Assembly: GCA_905397405.1 (NCBI GenBank)
Contig: CAJPVJ010000231.1
Location: 1-31,298 of the forward strand
Origin: Oppiella nova
Taxonomy: Eukaryota > Arthropoda > Arachnida > Sarcoptiformes > Oppiidae
DNA length: 31,298 nt
Direction: 5' to 3'
Below the pieces are notes generated by a model. That model ran no database searches. It worked only from the letters and a program-made list of their open reading frames with translations, and was not told the origin of the DNA. Positions 1-10,380 of this stretch are shown here, in pieces. The position numbers and the translations under genes were made by a program. Positions within the stretch are counted from its first letter, which is position 1. Each line of letters opens with the position of its first letter.

Positions 1-46
1 TCTTATTGACGTTGTATTGTCTCAACAGTGACAGCGGGTCTGCCAT
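1..46 (-). CDS. CDC73: CDC73 / parafibromin (hyrax), N-terminal fragment, cut by window edge
   Basis: On the minus strand an ATG at 46-44 opens MADPLSLLRQYNVNK and runs off the window after 15 codons. Human parafibromin, from memory, begins MADVLSVLRQYN, so the match is nearly residue for residue at the most conserved part of the N-terminus. CDC73 is a subunit of the PAF1 complex, which travels with RNA polymerase II and supports histone modification during elongation. The start context (ACAATGG) is a good animal Kozak match. The gene lies 572 bp downstream of the MCM10 stop in the same orientation. Only 46 bases are visible, so the call rests on this short but distinctive stretch. Confidence 0.85.
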   Translation of the reverse strand, partial: MADPLSLLRQYNVNK

Positions 47-617
47 TGTTGCCCAACCACTTCACCACTTCCTCCTCGCAAGTGTGGGCACTGATGGCAC
101 TCGTGATCACTAGACAAGTGTCTGGATTTGCTGTGTGTCCACACAATCACTGTTTGTGTGATTATTATGAACACCGAAACAAACAGTAAAATGTGTTTCA
201 GTTGTCAATAAAAACATTGAATGCTTTCAATACGTGCTGTGATCGCCATCTGTGGACACAATCTGTGGTCAAAACAAAGCTTTTTCCACAGAATAATAAT
301 GATTATTGAGAATTTACTATCAAATTAATAATATTTGTTTAATATGTGCATTCATTTAACAGAATAGTCGTTCAAATTAGTCAATAATTAAGAGTATCTA
401 TTGTCTCACAATTTATGTGTCAATTACACAAATCATAGAAATACAGATACCGTAAGTTAGTATTCTGTATAGATAAGTTATACCGGTAATAAAATTATAT
501 TTTGCTTAACAACCTTCATTTAAAATCAGTATATAACTTTATAAATTAATAAAACTTAATTACAATAAATAAAATTGATTATAATAATTAAAACTAATGA
601 AACAATTAATTCATTGG
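47..617. other. MCM10-CDC73 intergenic spacer
   Basis: About 570 bp between the MCM10 stop and the CDC73 start, both on the minus strand. The half nearest MCM10 is very AT-rich and must hold the MCM10 3' end; the half nearest CDC73 (about 47-300) is more mixed and should hold its 5'UTR and promoter. I see no clear TATA box on the minus strand and no further coding stretch. Confidence 0.6.
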
Positions 618-2749
618 TTATCTGCAACTATTCAAGAACTTGAGTTCTTCGCCACGAATTTGCAGCTTTTTGTCCACAAGTGTTGTCTCTTCTTTGATCT
701 AAACCATGAAATAAGACAACAATTAAAATACAAATTAATTGTTAATTATTTCTAAACAAGACTTACGTTAACAATGGATGTCTTGTCGTAAGACAATTGT
801 CCGCATTTAGAGCAGGGCTTCGTCGGAATCAATACATTGAAAGTATAGCTCCTATTCTTACAGTTCTTACACTTGAAGAAGCGTTTGGTGGCCTTATGTC
901 TGACGAGTTTGTGACGAGATTTACGGCATAAGTCGGAGGCCGAGTGAGCCGTGTATTGACAGGAGTGGCAACTGATGACAACGCACTCCACTTCATACGT
1001 CTCCGACAGCTTTGTCTCCATTTTCTCCTTCTTCTCGAGTGTTGAGAAATACTTGTCTCGAGAGATGGCTTCCGCTTCTTCGACGCCCCTCTCATTCACT
1101 GACTTCCGACCCAATGCTTCGCTTATTAACTGAGTTCGCAATCTCTTCACTCTTTTCTCCTCTTCTTCTTCTTGTACTTCAGAAGTGTCTCCCGAAGCGA
1201 TCAGTTCTGAGTCTATTCGGGCTTTGATTCTCTCCAACGCTCTCTTATTTTGACTCTTTTTCGTGTCATTCGGGTCTTTGGCGACAATAGGTTTCGCAGT
1301 CAGTGTCTGAATGGCTCGCAATTTAGCGCTTGAATTGTGACTCAAATCAATCAAATCTCCGCTTTTGTATCCTTTGGCTAACGCGGGGACAGAGAAGTGA
1401 CTCAAACTCTGACCATTGGTCTCGCGTTTGATTGATTTGAACACATCTTTGGCAGAAATGACTGAAGAGTTCCCGGTTTTGTTGGCTTTGACGTCACCGC
1501 ATGTAAGGGCCAACTGTTTGGCCGCTTTGGAGATGGGATTCTTCATAACTTTGGTCAGTGTTTTGCACTCATTATCTCTCTTAGTCTTCAAATCACTCGA
1601 CTTATAGACTTTGGTCTCAACTATGGGCCCATCCTTTCGCTCTCCGTCCGCAAAACCGTTGCAAAACATACCGCCGTTCGCGGCGTTCAGTCCGTACTTC
1701 TTGGGCTCGACGTTGGAGAACGACGACTGAATTTCGGCCCTCTTTGAGGCGAACTTCTTGTAGGCGTTCCTCACGTGAAACACACAGAAGTCCTCTTCAG
1801 CCAAATTGATTAAAGCGCCGCAAATCTCTTGATTCTTCTTAACGGCGCGACAATAGCCCAGATCTTTGGCCGTTCCCAACACCAGAAGTTTAGCCGAATT
1901 GTCGATAGTTAGCGAACAGATCTCGCTTTTGCCGTATTTTGAGTCCTTCTTGAAGTCGTCGGACATTATCTTAGCGTTCAGTAGACCGACAACAGAGCCG
2001 ACGGTGAGCTTCCAGTGCTCGGCGTAGACGTCGCCGAACAGGAAGAATGAGACCGTATTCTTGGTCTTCATGTCACTTAACTTCCAAATGGAGTACTGTT
2101 TGCCGTTTTTGCTCACTTTTGGCGCCACTTTGTTGACCACCACTCCGATGGTCACCCAATCGTCGTCAATGTCTTGAGTTTTGCGGTTTATGTGAGACTT
2201 AATTAAAGACATTTTAACCATTTTTCGTCCGCTCATCAGTTCCCGCATCCGATCGCTTGATATCAACGGATTTATGAGACGAATGCCGGAGAAGACATCG
2301 CGAATCGAGTCATCCGTTTGTTTCTTCGCCATCGCGTTCTTCGGCTTCTTTTGTGTCCAAATATTTTTGCCGTTTTTATCGCCACTTCTTTTCGTCTCAA
2401 ACAACGAAACACTTGTCGACTCGTTATCTCTGTTGAGGTTATCGGCGATCAGTTGTCCCTCTTTTGTGAGACACGACTCGCGCCCTAACTCTTCGTCATC
2501 ACTCATATCACCGAACAGTTGCCGAACACTCGTCTCGTTGTCACCGCACGAGCCACTCGTCCCCTCTTTGGCCGCAAATATGTCTTCGCTGTCGTCAATG
2601 AGTTTGAGTGTTTGACTCACGTCTTGGTGGCCATCAGTGGCACCGACGCCTCCGTCCGACACGTTATCATCGCATTCATCGTTGATTAGCGCCAGTATAT
2701 CGTTGGCGAACAGCTCTTCATCCTCATCGGCGGCCACCTTATTGTCCAT
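618..2749 (-). CDS. MCM10: MCM10 replication initiation factor, two coding exons
   Basis: Exons, complement: 767-2749 and 618-698, phase-0 intron 699-766 (GTAAGT...TTTAG). Together they give 687 aa. MCM10 binds DNA and the CMG helicase and activates origins in the nucleus. Visible domains: an acidic N-terminus; an OB-fold at about residues 180-290 (MSLIKSHIN, DDWVTIGVVV, SIWKLSDM, VSFFLFGD); the MCM10 zinc finger C300-C310-C322-H325; and a C-terminal cysteine region with CHSC, CKNC and CSKC pairs. The small last exon supplies the conserved ending LQIRGEELKFLNS, which recalls the LLLRGEE...KFLNS end of human MCM10 and proves the intron. I start at MDNKVAAD (2749) because TTTTTTCAG lies immediately upstream, an acceptor for a 5'UTR intron (about 2753-2826, donor GTAAGG); the reading frame could extend 11 codons further but only through intron sequence. 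The protein is shorter than human MCM10 (about 875 aa). Confidence 0.95.
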
Positions 2750-2752
2750 TAT

Positions 2753-2826
2753 CTGAAAAAAGTAATTCAAAAGACACACCAATTAAGACAAACATCTCTG
2801 TGTTTATCAATGAACTGATCCCTTAC
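2753..2826 (-). other. MCM10: Likely 5'UTR intron of MCM10
   Basis: Reading the minus strand, ACA|GTAAGG at 2826 and TTTTTTCAG ending at 2753 bound a 74-bp intron, the usual size in this window. The acceptor lies four bases before the MCM10 start codon. Inference from splice consensus only. Confidence 0.5.
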
Positions 2827-3100
2827 TGTGCGAGTGGTATGCCTGTGAGGACTCGTGTGGACACAATCTATGCGTAAATATGTGGACAACGATTGAAAAG
2901 TATTTGAAAACAAATTGTCGTAAAAGTAATGATAAACAAGAAATGCTTTTTGTGTTGTGTTTTGTCTGTCATTGCATTCAGCGCTCAAACACTGCATTTG
3001 AGTTCACATTTGGAGCCAAAACACTGCACAACAAACACAATGTCAACACTCATTGGCTCGCATTCACTGTATGTATCGCTATCTACTGGATATTGACGGC

Positions 3101-3111
3101 TAGTGTGACCA
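3101..3111 (-). promoter_or_regulatory. Match to core-promoter Motif 1 upstream of MCM10
   Basis: The minus strand reads TGGTCACACTA, an exact match to YGGTCACACTR, the housekeeping core-promoter motif known from Drosophila (bound by M1BP). It lies about 360 bp upstream of the MCM10 start codon in the right orientation. Use of this motif outside insects is uncertain, so this is a weak call. Confidence 0.25.
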
Positions 3112-3199
3112 CATATACAGCACAAGAATCTACTGATAATAAGAAGTCTCAATCTGTCAAAGAACACAGTTTGCTGTGGAAAGAGTGCTAAAAGAGGTA

Positions 3200-5007
3200 T
3201 AAATGTGCATGGTTATCTCATGAAATTATCTTTAAAACGATTTTTCATGTAAATTTAAAATGAAAACTATTTTTAGTTTGATATTCTTGAGTACTTTAAT
3301 GTTTCAAAAGTTTTAATACTGTATTTTTATACTGTTTATAACATAGTTTCTATCAGTGTTTAAAATCATTTCTATAGCACCATGATAATTTCTGATTAGT
3401 GACTCTTTACCTGTAATAAAATCCAAAACCTACTAATCATTAAAAATGCAAATACTTAACATATTAAAGTTTTGATAACTCATGAATGCCTGTTTACTTC
3501 TAGACTAAATTATCAATAGGTTTGCACAATGAATAAGTGCTTGTAATACGAGATTTTACTGTTAAATAAACAAAAATAAAGATTTACTTCAAATATCACA
3601 TAAAATTCATTTGTGTTTAAAACTCTTATATTTAAATAAAAAAGAGGACAATCATTAGGTCCGGGGGTCGACCCATGCGATCGCACAATGAATAGGGGGA
3701 TCACAACAGCAGCGGGGGTTCTCTGGTCACTCTAGTCATCACTTTTGCCGCTAATTATATGTACAGAATATCTATACGTATGTCTGATATGCAGACCATT
3801 TGCGTGCGAATAGCGTTGGAAGCGTTTCCAAGAAGTTCTTTCACACAATTCCTATGCTTTATATTCTGCTTATCATTCCGAAGGAAAGTTTCCCCAACTT
3901 TTATGACACAAAAACACTAATTATTTAAAAGCTTTTCACCGCAAATCGATAAATAAGTAAATTATTTGCAGTGCCTCTCCGCATGTATGACCCTGAACAC
4001 TGTCGCATACACACCCAGACCCAGTCCAGTCTATTCGTTTGGCACCATTCCCGTCCAACCCATCAAAATAATAATTATTTAAAACCTTTTTACAACCCTT
4101 TTGTTTCCCTATAATGAACTAACTTTTCATTAGAAAAGTGTTTCAAATAAACACATTATTTCAGTATTTCATAAAAAGTTTCTAAAAGTTATATTCATAT
4201 CATATGCTTAAATAAATTCTTTCGTTAAGTTCTCTAATGAATGCAAAAATATTCTTTGGAGACAAACAAAAGTTTGGTTTTTATTTGAAAAGTATTTTCC
4301 TTATGAAGAGCTTTAATGGACAAAAGTTTTGGCAACTTTCCAGCACAGGTAGGAAAGTTAGCATCGCTTTATGCAACGCTATAAATGTGGTCTAAATGGT
4401 AGGAACGGCTCCACTCTATTATCACAAATGCATTAAAGTCTAAGAGGAGGCGACAGACTTCAGGCTATTTGATCGCTGCCTTTCAGTCCTCCACTACTCC
4501 AGTACTCACAGTCCCCTCTCCTATACCTCTCTATATCTTCTATACCTCTCTATACCTGATCCCAAGCCATACGTTGTTATCGACAGACTTGCCCTTCAAA
4601 TCATTATTTCATTTTACGTGCGCTTCAGTCGCGTAACTCATGAACACATCCTATGAATAGATTTGCCAACAAATGAAAGATTCGCAGCATTTGCACAAAG
4701 AATCGCACAATAAATAGGAGAAACGTTTTGGTTTAAGAAAAATGATTTCCAAACAAATCATGAGAACAATCGACACATTTTCTTCCGATTGCTTTAAAAG
4801 GCATTCATTTATTTTGTGGACAAAACAAAATATCTGCTGGACTTCAAGTGCCACAGCTTTTTCATAGGTCCTCATAATAGAGACTATAGTTTCGTGGGTT
4901 ACGCCACTTATCCTGAGAGAGAAATCTGTTGCAAATGTTGAGTACCTGTTCAGGTAATCATAGGGTTCAATGCCTCGACTGGATGAATTCGCTCTCCCAG
5001 TCTCTCC

Positions 5008-5042
<35 letters not shown>

Positions 5043-5090
5043 CTCTCTTTTATGTGTTGCCATAATAGCCCTGCGCTTGAATTCCAATGG
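3200..5090. other. Gene-poor region with a few GC-richer islands
   Basis: Mostly AT-rich non-coding DNA. Short islands richer in GC stand out at about 3655-3740, 3968-4066 and 4440-4600. The second follows an acceptor-like TATTTGCAG and reads open in one frame for about 30 codons, so it could be an unplaced exon or 5'UTR of the cadherin gene downstream. None resembles a family I know. A (CT)n microsatellite sits at 5011-5041. Confidence 0.45.
5011..5041. repeat. (CT)n microsatellite
   Basis: About fifteen uninterrupted TC units, preceded by two degenerate TCTCCCAG units. It lies 50 bp before the left end of the 771-bp tandem duplication. Confidence 0.95.
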
Positions 5091-6631
5091 ATGGTTAGCA
5101 CAAGCAGTGGTCGATCCGGTCCTACAGCATAGGAATCACGGCCCGCATAGAGACCTATGACTGATAACACAAATAGCAAAATGGCTTTTGAAGAGAGAAA
5201 AACTTTTTTTCTCTTTTAAAGTGACAATCAATGCCTTTCCGGACACGAAGTTTTATGTGTGAACTGTCGTTGCGTTTGAACTGAAACATTTTGGGCAAAA
5301 TCTTTATTATTATTAACACCAGACCTGAGATTACCTGTTGGTTTTGGTGGTGCGATCCCATTCCCCAAACGTATACTCCAGTCTCGCTCAGTCTGAGTCT
5401 GTGTTTGCTTTTGTGTTGATCCCAATTATCAACAATAAAGTGGTGGCTCTTTGTGTATGTCATCAATAATCCTATTAATGATAATAAATGGCATCAATAT
5501 ATTCCCATCAAAACCATTGCCCGCAAAAAGTTTACTGTTATTTATTTTCGCAAATTCTTTCCGCCGTTTAATTACTCCACTGTTTTGAACGTTAAATTTT
5601 ATGACAAAAAAGTATTTGCTATTTGTTTTTATGCCATAACTTGTGTGTGTTTTGGCGAATAATTATTTTTCATGACAAGTGGCTGTGCTTTTCGTGGCAA
5701 TCATCGACCCGCTGGTGTGATCACCACTTGTGATACCAATTAGACACCGAATCAGTCCATCAATAATCACTAAATATGTTCAGACGACCACTACTGTCGC
5801 AAAAGTGTCTCCACAAAAGTTTCACAACTTTTTTGTCAATATGTTTGACAATTCTGTATAATGGTTAGCACAAGCAGTGGTCGATCCGGTCCTACAGCAT
5901 AGGAATCACGGCCCGCATAGAGACCTATGACTGATAACACAAATAGCAAAATGGCTTTTGAAGAGAGAAAAACTTTTTTTCTCTTTTTAAAGTGACAATC
6001 AATGCCTTTCCGGACACGAAGTTTTATGTGTGAACTGTCGTTGCGTTTGAACTGAAACATTTTGGGCTAAATCTTTATTATTATTAACACCATACCTGAG
6101 ATTACCTGTTGGTTTTGGTGGTCCGATCCCATTCCCCAAACGTATACTCCAGTCTCGCTCAGTCTATGTCTGTGTTTGCTTTTGTGTTGATCCCAATTAT
6201 CAACAATAAAGTGGTGGCTCTTTGTGTATGTCATCAATAATCCTATTAATGATCATAAATGGCATCAATATATTCCCATCAAAACGATTGCCCGCAAAAA
6301 GTTTACTGTTATTTGTTTTCGCAAATTCTTTCCGCCGTTTAATTACTTCACTGTTTTAAACGTTAAATTTTATGACAAAAAACTATTTGCTATTTGTTTT
6401 TATGCCATAACTTGTGTGTGTTTTGGCGAATAATTATTTTTCATGACAAGTGGCTGTGCTTTTCGTGGCAATCATCGACCCGCTGGTGTGATCACCACTT
6501 GTCATACCAATTAGACACCGAATCAGTCCATCAATAATCACTAAATATGTTCAGACGACCACTACTGTCGCAAAAGTGTCTCCACAAAAGTTTCACAACT
6601 TTTTTGTCGATATGTTTGACAATTCTGTATA
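5091..6631. repeat. Tandem duplication, two units of about 771 bp
   Basis: Unit 1 is 5091-5860 and unit 2 is 5861-about 6631, each beginning ATGGTTAGCACAAGCAGTGG and ending ...GACAATTCTGTAT. I count about 13 substitutions and one single-base indel between them, roughly 98% identity, so the duplication is fairly recent. Unit 2 runs into the 5' end of the Dachsous-like cadherin and carries its candidate start codon (6547); unit 1 carries the same ATG at 5776 but its frame closes just past the unit boundary. The duplication therefore doubles the likely promoter region and signal-peptide segment. Confidence 0.95.
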
Positions 6632-9600
6632 TAATAGACGATAAATGTTTCAATTGTTGGTCACTTCAGGACACCATTACAGCCGCTTATACTTCCGATC
6701 AGATTGAGCTCAACTTCTCCATACCGGAGGGGGTGCCCAACGGAACCCTTATCGGTGTCATCAAGTCTTCCAACGCTTCACACAATTTCCAACCGCCATA
6801 TCTTATAGTTCCCGTTCCCGGAGGTATGTCTCGTATAACGTGCTAATCAACAATTAAAAGTTGCCACAAATAATCACCGATTTTCGTACTATACAGGAAA
6901 CGGTGGCGGAGGGGTAGACATTGACCTCGACATCGACCAGACGACAGGCGAGATACGGACAGCCGTGCCATTGGATCGGGAAGAGCGCAGTTACTACTCG
7001 TTTATAGCCTTACCATTAAGTGGTGCCGTCATTAAAGTCACGATTGTATGCATTCATAGCTATAATTATATCTCACTTTAAATATTATATGAAAATCCGT
7101 GTTTAAAACCCTTTTTTGTTTGGCAGACAATCGAAGATATTAACGATAATTCACCCAAATTTCCCACAAATGAAATCGATTTGGAATTTCCTGAAAATAG
7201 TAAACCCAGAGATGTTAAGCGAACACTACCACCGGCCAGGGATCTAGACTTAGGTATGGGTCAACACTTTAAATATGTGATATAATATGTCGAGGGCTTC
7301 TTAATCAACTTGTTTGGTCACAATTTAGGTGAATATGGGACTCAAAAGTACCGAATAGTTTCGGGAAATATTGGGAATGCGTTCCGACTGTTGAGTCACA
7401 GAGAAAAGGATGATGTCTTGTATTTGGACCTTCAAGTGAACGGACCACTCGATCGCGAAGGCATTTCAAACTATACTCTGGTTATTGAAGCTCTGGATGG
7501 CGGCCAACCGCAGCTCAGGGATGAGATGACTGTGAGGATTACAATTGTAAGTCCAGTCAAATGATAGACAATTTGAGTGATAATAACCGTAAAATGTGTT
7601 CATTTAAAGTTGGAAGTGTTGCTGACGCTTGGTCACAAGTCACTTTCAGTAATAATGCCTTTACACCGGCTTTTACAGTGAAATCCGTGTGGGGATAACT
7701 CCCACTTTCGGTGACTATTACTAGTCCCTCTTTTGCCTGAGATCACATACTCACTGCATAGTAAGCCTCTGTCAGGTCTGTCCCCGTACTTCGAGATCAA
7801 TAAGAACAACGGCTGGATATTTGTGGCCAAATCACTGGACTTTGAGTCCAAAGAGATCCACGAGTTGGTGGTTATCGCCAGAGATTCTGGCGCTCAACCG
7901 CTCGAGACATCAGCGCTGGTGTCCATACGGGTGACTGACGTCAATGACAATCAGCCGACGTTTAGCCTACTGTTCCTCACAGAGAACGCCCGGCCGGCGA
8001 TACCGGAAAACGCAAAGATCGGTGATTTAGTGGCCAGGGTTTCGGTGAACGACGCCGACTCCAGCGACTTCTCTGTCAATTCGGCCACAAATGCAGACAA
8101 TAATCGACTGTCGGTTTCGTTGACTGGAAATGACGATAGTTTTGGTCTCACGACTCAGGATAACGTCATTTACCTGATAGTAGTGACCGGACCTCTCGAT
8201 CGAGACATCAAATCAAAGTACAATCTGACGGTTATGGTCACAGATCAGGGCATTCCTCCCCTAAACAAGACTTCCTGCTTCGAGATCGAGATATTGGAGA
8301 AGATTGAGACCACTCCTCATCTACAGATAGTTAATGAAGACATCACAACAATCCATACAGTGGTCGACACATCCAGTGATAGCATATACCATACGATACC
8401 AATTACAGGGGTATCCAATGCCACATTACATTTGGGACCAGGAATACAACCAATAGGAACATCCAAATCGACAGTACTTTATGAAGTATCAAACGCCACG
8501 TCGGTTCCCGGATCCACTTATCACCCGTGTTGGTTATTGAGCTGGGATATAAGACCAGGTAGGTTAAGCTGTGATGACAGGCCGTGTAGTAAGGACCCCT
8601 GTCGGTTGAGCGGTAGGTAAGGGTCAACCTATGAGAAGGATTAGGTACTCTTGATGTTGACAACAGTGATACTGATGGCGAGTATTGTCGTCATATGTCT
8701 CAACCAACACCAGCAACAGAAGCAGATAATGTCGGATCACATCCGACACATCGGACCGCATAGTATGGGCTCATTCATGCATAGCATGGGATCCATGGGT
8801 GGAACTGATCCCAAAGACTTGACATATCACTCACACCACACACCCAACTACGGCACAGCCCCACCGGCGCCGCCGCCCTGTTATAACGACCTGACACTGC
8901 CCTCCAACGCAGTGCTCAGCAGCGCTGAGGGACACTCAGCCTCCAGCGGACGGGGATCTGTTGATGGCGACGAAGTGGAGGTAGACATGGATGACATGGA
9001 CGAAGAGGTCCGGATGATCAACGAGAGCGGCAATTATTACCGCGAAGACGACGATAACGAAGTGACCACAACTGCCCTATACTTCGCACGACTCGGTGTT
9101 ATCAACCATAACGAGGAGGAACGGGAGGACACGTCGACTGCTGTCGAGGATGAAGAGGAGGAGGACTTAGTGATGGATAAGATGGCAAATATAATCGATA
9201 GTTCGCTGAGTATTAACAGCATTATAGAGCAACAGCACAGGAATAATGTGTTAAACGGTTCTGTGAATCAATCGTACGGTTCGTTGTCATCGATACTGCA
9301 CTCCGAGGAAGAGCTCAGCGGCTCTTATAATTGGGATTATCTGCAGAACTGGGGCCCAAAATATCTGCCGTTGGCCTCAGTGTTCGCCGAAGTGGCCCGA
9401 CTTAAGGCCACCAACGCTAGAGATGGCGAGAATGGGATGGGAATAGAGAGCGGATCCATTAGGAGCTCATCGACCGCGTCGTCCCATAAGACGGCAAATA
9501 GGCATCACTTATCGGTTCACACGACACCGCCAACAATGGCCACCACTCCCATCAACGGTGGCTTCCATTCGCTGTCACCGTTGAACTCAACTCAAAATAT

Positions 9601-10117
9601 CAAGACATTGGGCTTAAGTAATGGTCTGAGTATTGGATCGCACGGAGAGCCAGACATTCAGTCCATTGAGGCCCAGATGGCCATCGAGAGAGCCTCTACC
9701 AGGAGTTCATCGGCCGCCTCATCCCACAAGACATCGCACAGACACCACTTAGCTGTCCATCAAAACTCCAATCGATTCTCACATCCGCTGAACTCAAACA
9801 TCAAGACATTAGGTCTGAGTAATGGTATGGGTGTCGGTCCGCACGGCGCCGAACACGACATGCCGTGCATTGAGACACATATGACGGTCGAGAACGGGTC
9901 GATCACCAGGAGTTCATCGGCCGCCTCATCCCATAAGACAAACACAAGTAGACATCACATGCCATACCCCAACAGATTATCCCATTCCTCTTCATCGCCA
10001 TTCGTCGTCACATCGATGTCTGGCTTCCAATCGCTGTCACCGCGAAATCCATCGCCAAATGCAGACATCAATGACTTAAACAATGGATTAACTATTGATG
10101 AAGAGTTCACGATCTGA
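6547..10117 (+). CDS. ds: Dachsous-like cadherin with only four cadherin repeats
   Basis: Exons: about 6547-6823, 6897-7045, 7127-7253, 7329-7546, about 7610-8558, and 8645 (or 8667)-10117. The first four junctions are consistent in phase. Dachsous is the planar-polarity/Hippo ligand of Fat. Repeat 1 has LNFSIPEG and LDREER; later repeats carry the calcium motifs DINDNSPKF and DVNDNQPTF plus LDRE, LDFE and LDRD. A Ser/Thr-rich stalk (about 8305-8540), a membrane helix (VILMASIVVICL) and a cytoplasmic tail follow. The tail has the Dachsous hallmarks PPCYNDLTLPSN, SGSYNWDYLQNWGPKY and LASVFAEVARLK. Family members have about 27 repeats; here repeats 5-27 are absent. The start at 6547 gives a plausible signal peptide, but an acceptor-like TCACTTCAG at 6661-6669 allows an upstream first exon instead. 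Two places do not read through: 7547-7738, and the stalk-membrane junction. It may be a real short paralogue, a decaying copy, or an assembly error. Confidence 0.75.
7547..7738 (+). other. Intron plus damaged start of the third cadherin repeat
   Basis: After a clean donor (ATT|GTAAGT at 7547) one expects a calcium linker and the first 35-45 residues of repeat 3 before EITYSL (7739). An acceptor-like TTTAAAG precedes 7610, but no frame stays open from there to 7739, and the acceptor-like CAGs near 7654 and 7679 both put a stop in phase 0. A faint linker-like trace (GDNSHF, near 7692-7709) remains in one frame. This is a host gene, so it is either local decay or sequence error. Confidence 0.55.
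9440..9965 (+). repeat. In-frame repeats in the cadherin cytoplasmic tail
   Basis: Three copies of a motif like RSSSAASSHKT...RHH occur at about 9450-9520, 9690-9760 and 9895-9962, roughly 205-240 bp apart. Between them the segments NIKTLGLSNG(L/M) and IE.HM also repeat, so the tail grew by duplication of a unit of about 70 residues. Frame is kept throughout. The motif is Ser/His-rich and likely disordered; I do not recognise it in other Dachsous tails. Confidence 0.8.
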
Positions 10118-10380
10118 TCCCTTCATACCATAGACTTATAGTGTAAAGACTTAGCAAATAATTTATTGTTAAAAAATCATTTCTGTATCCGATTTGCCAT
10201 TCATTAACAGTTCCTCCAAATGACTGAATAGTTAGCGAAATATTTTCAAATCAATTACTTTTGTATAAAAATATTTTCTTATAAATCCTATTCTCGCTAT
10301 TAGTTTCACAAATCACTACTAAATTATATTTATAAATATATTTTTATATATTTCTACGAAATATGCAAAACACAAATCAA

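Noticed and set aside
2750-2782. Longer MCM10 start giving MVCLLNYFFQI before MDNK
   Set aside because: Those codons are intron sequence ending in TTTTTTCAG.
2880-3191. 103-codon plus-strand frame upstream of MCM10
   Set aside because: Composition is ordinary intergenic DNA, no domain or splice context, and it overlaps the likely MCM10 promoter and 5'UTR.
3655-3740. Possible tRNA, because of a GGTCCGGGGGTCGACCC stretch
   Set aside because: No acceptor stem, anticodon arm or D-arm can be folded around it.
5453-5662. 69-codon frame conserved in both duplication units (also 6224-6433)
   Set aside because: Most differences between the copies change the amino acid, the sequence is AT-rich, and there is no known domain. 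It is conserved only because the DNA was recently duplicated.
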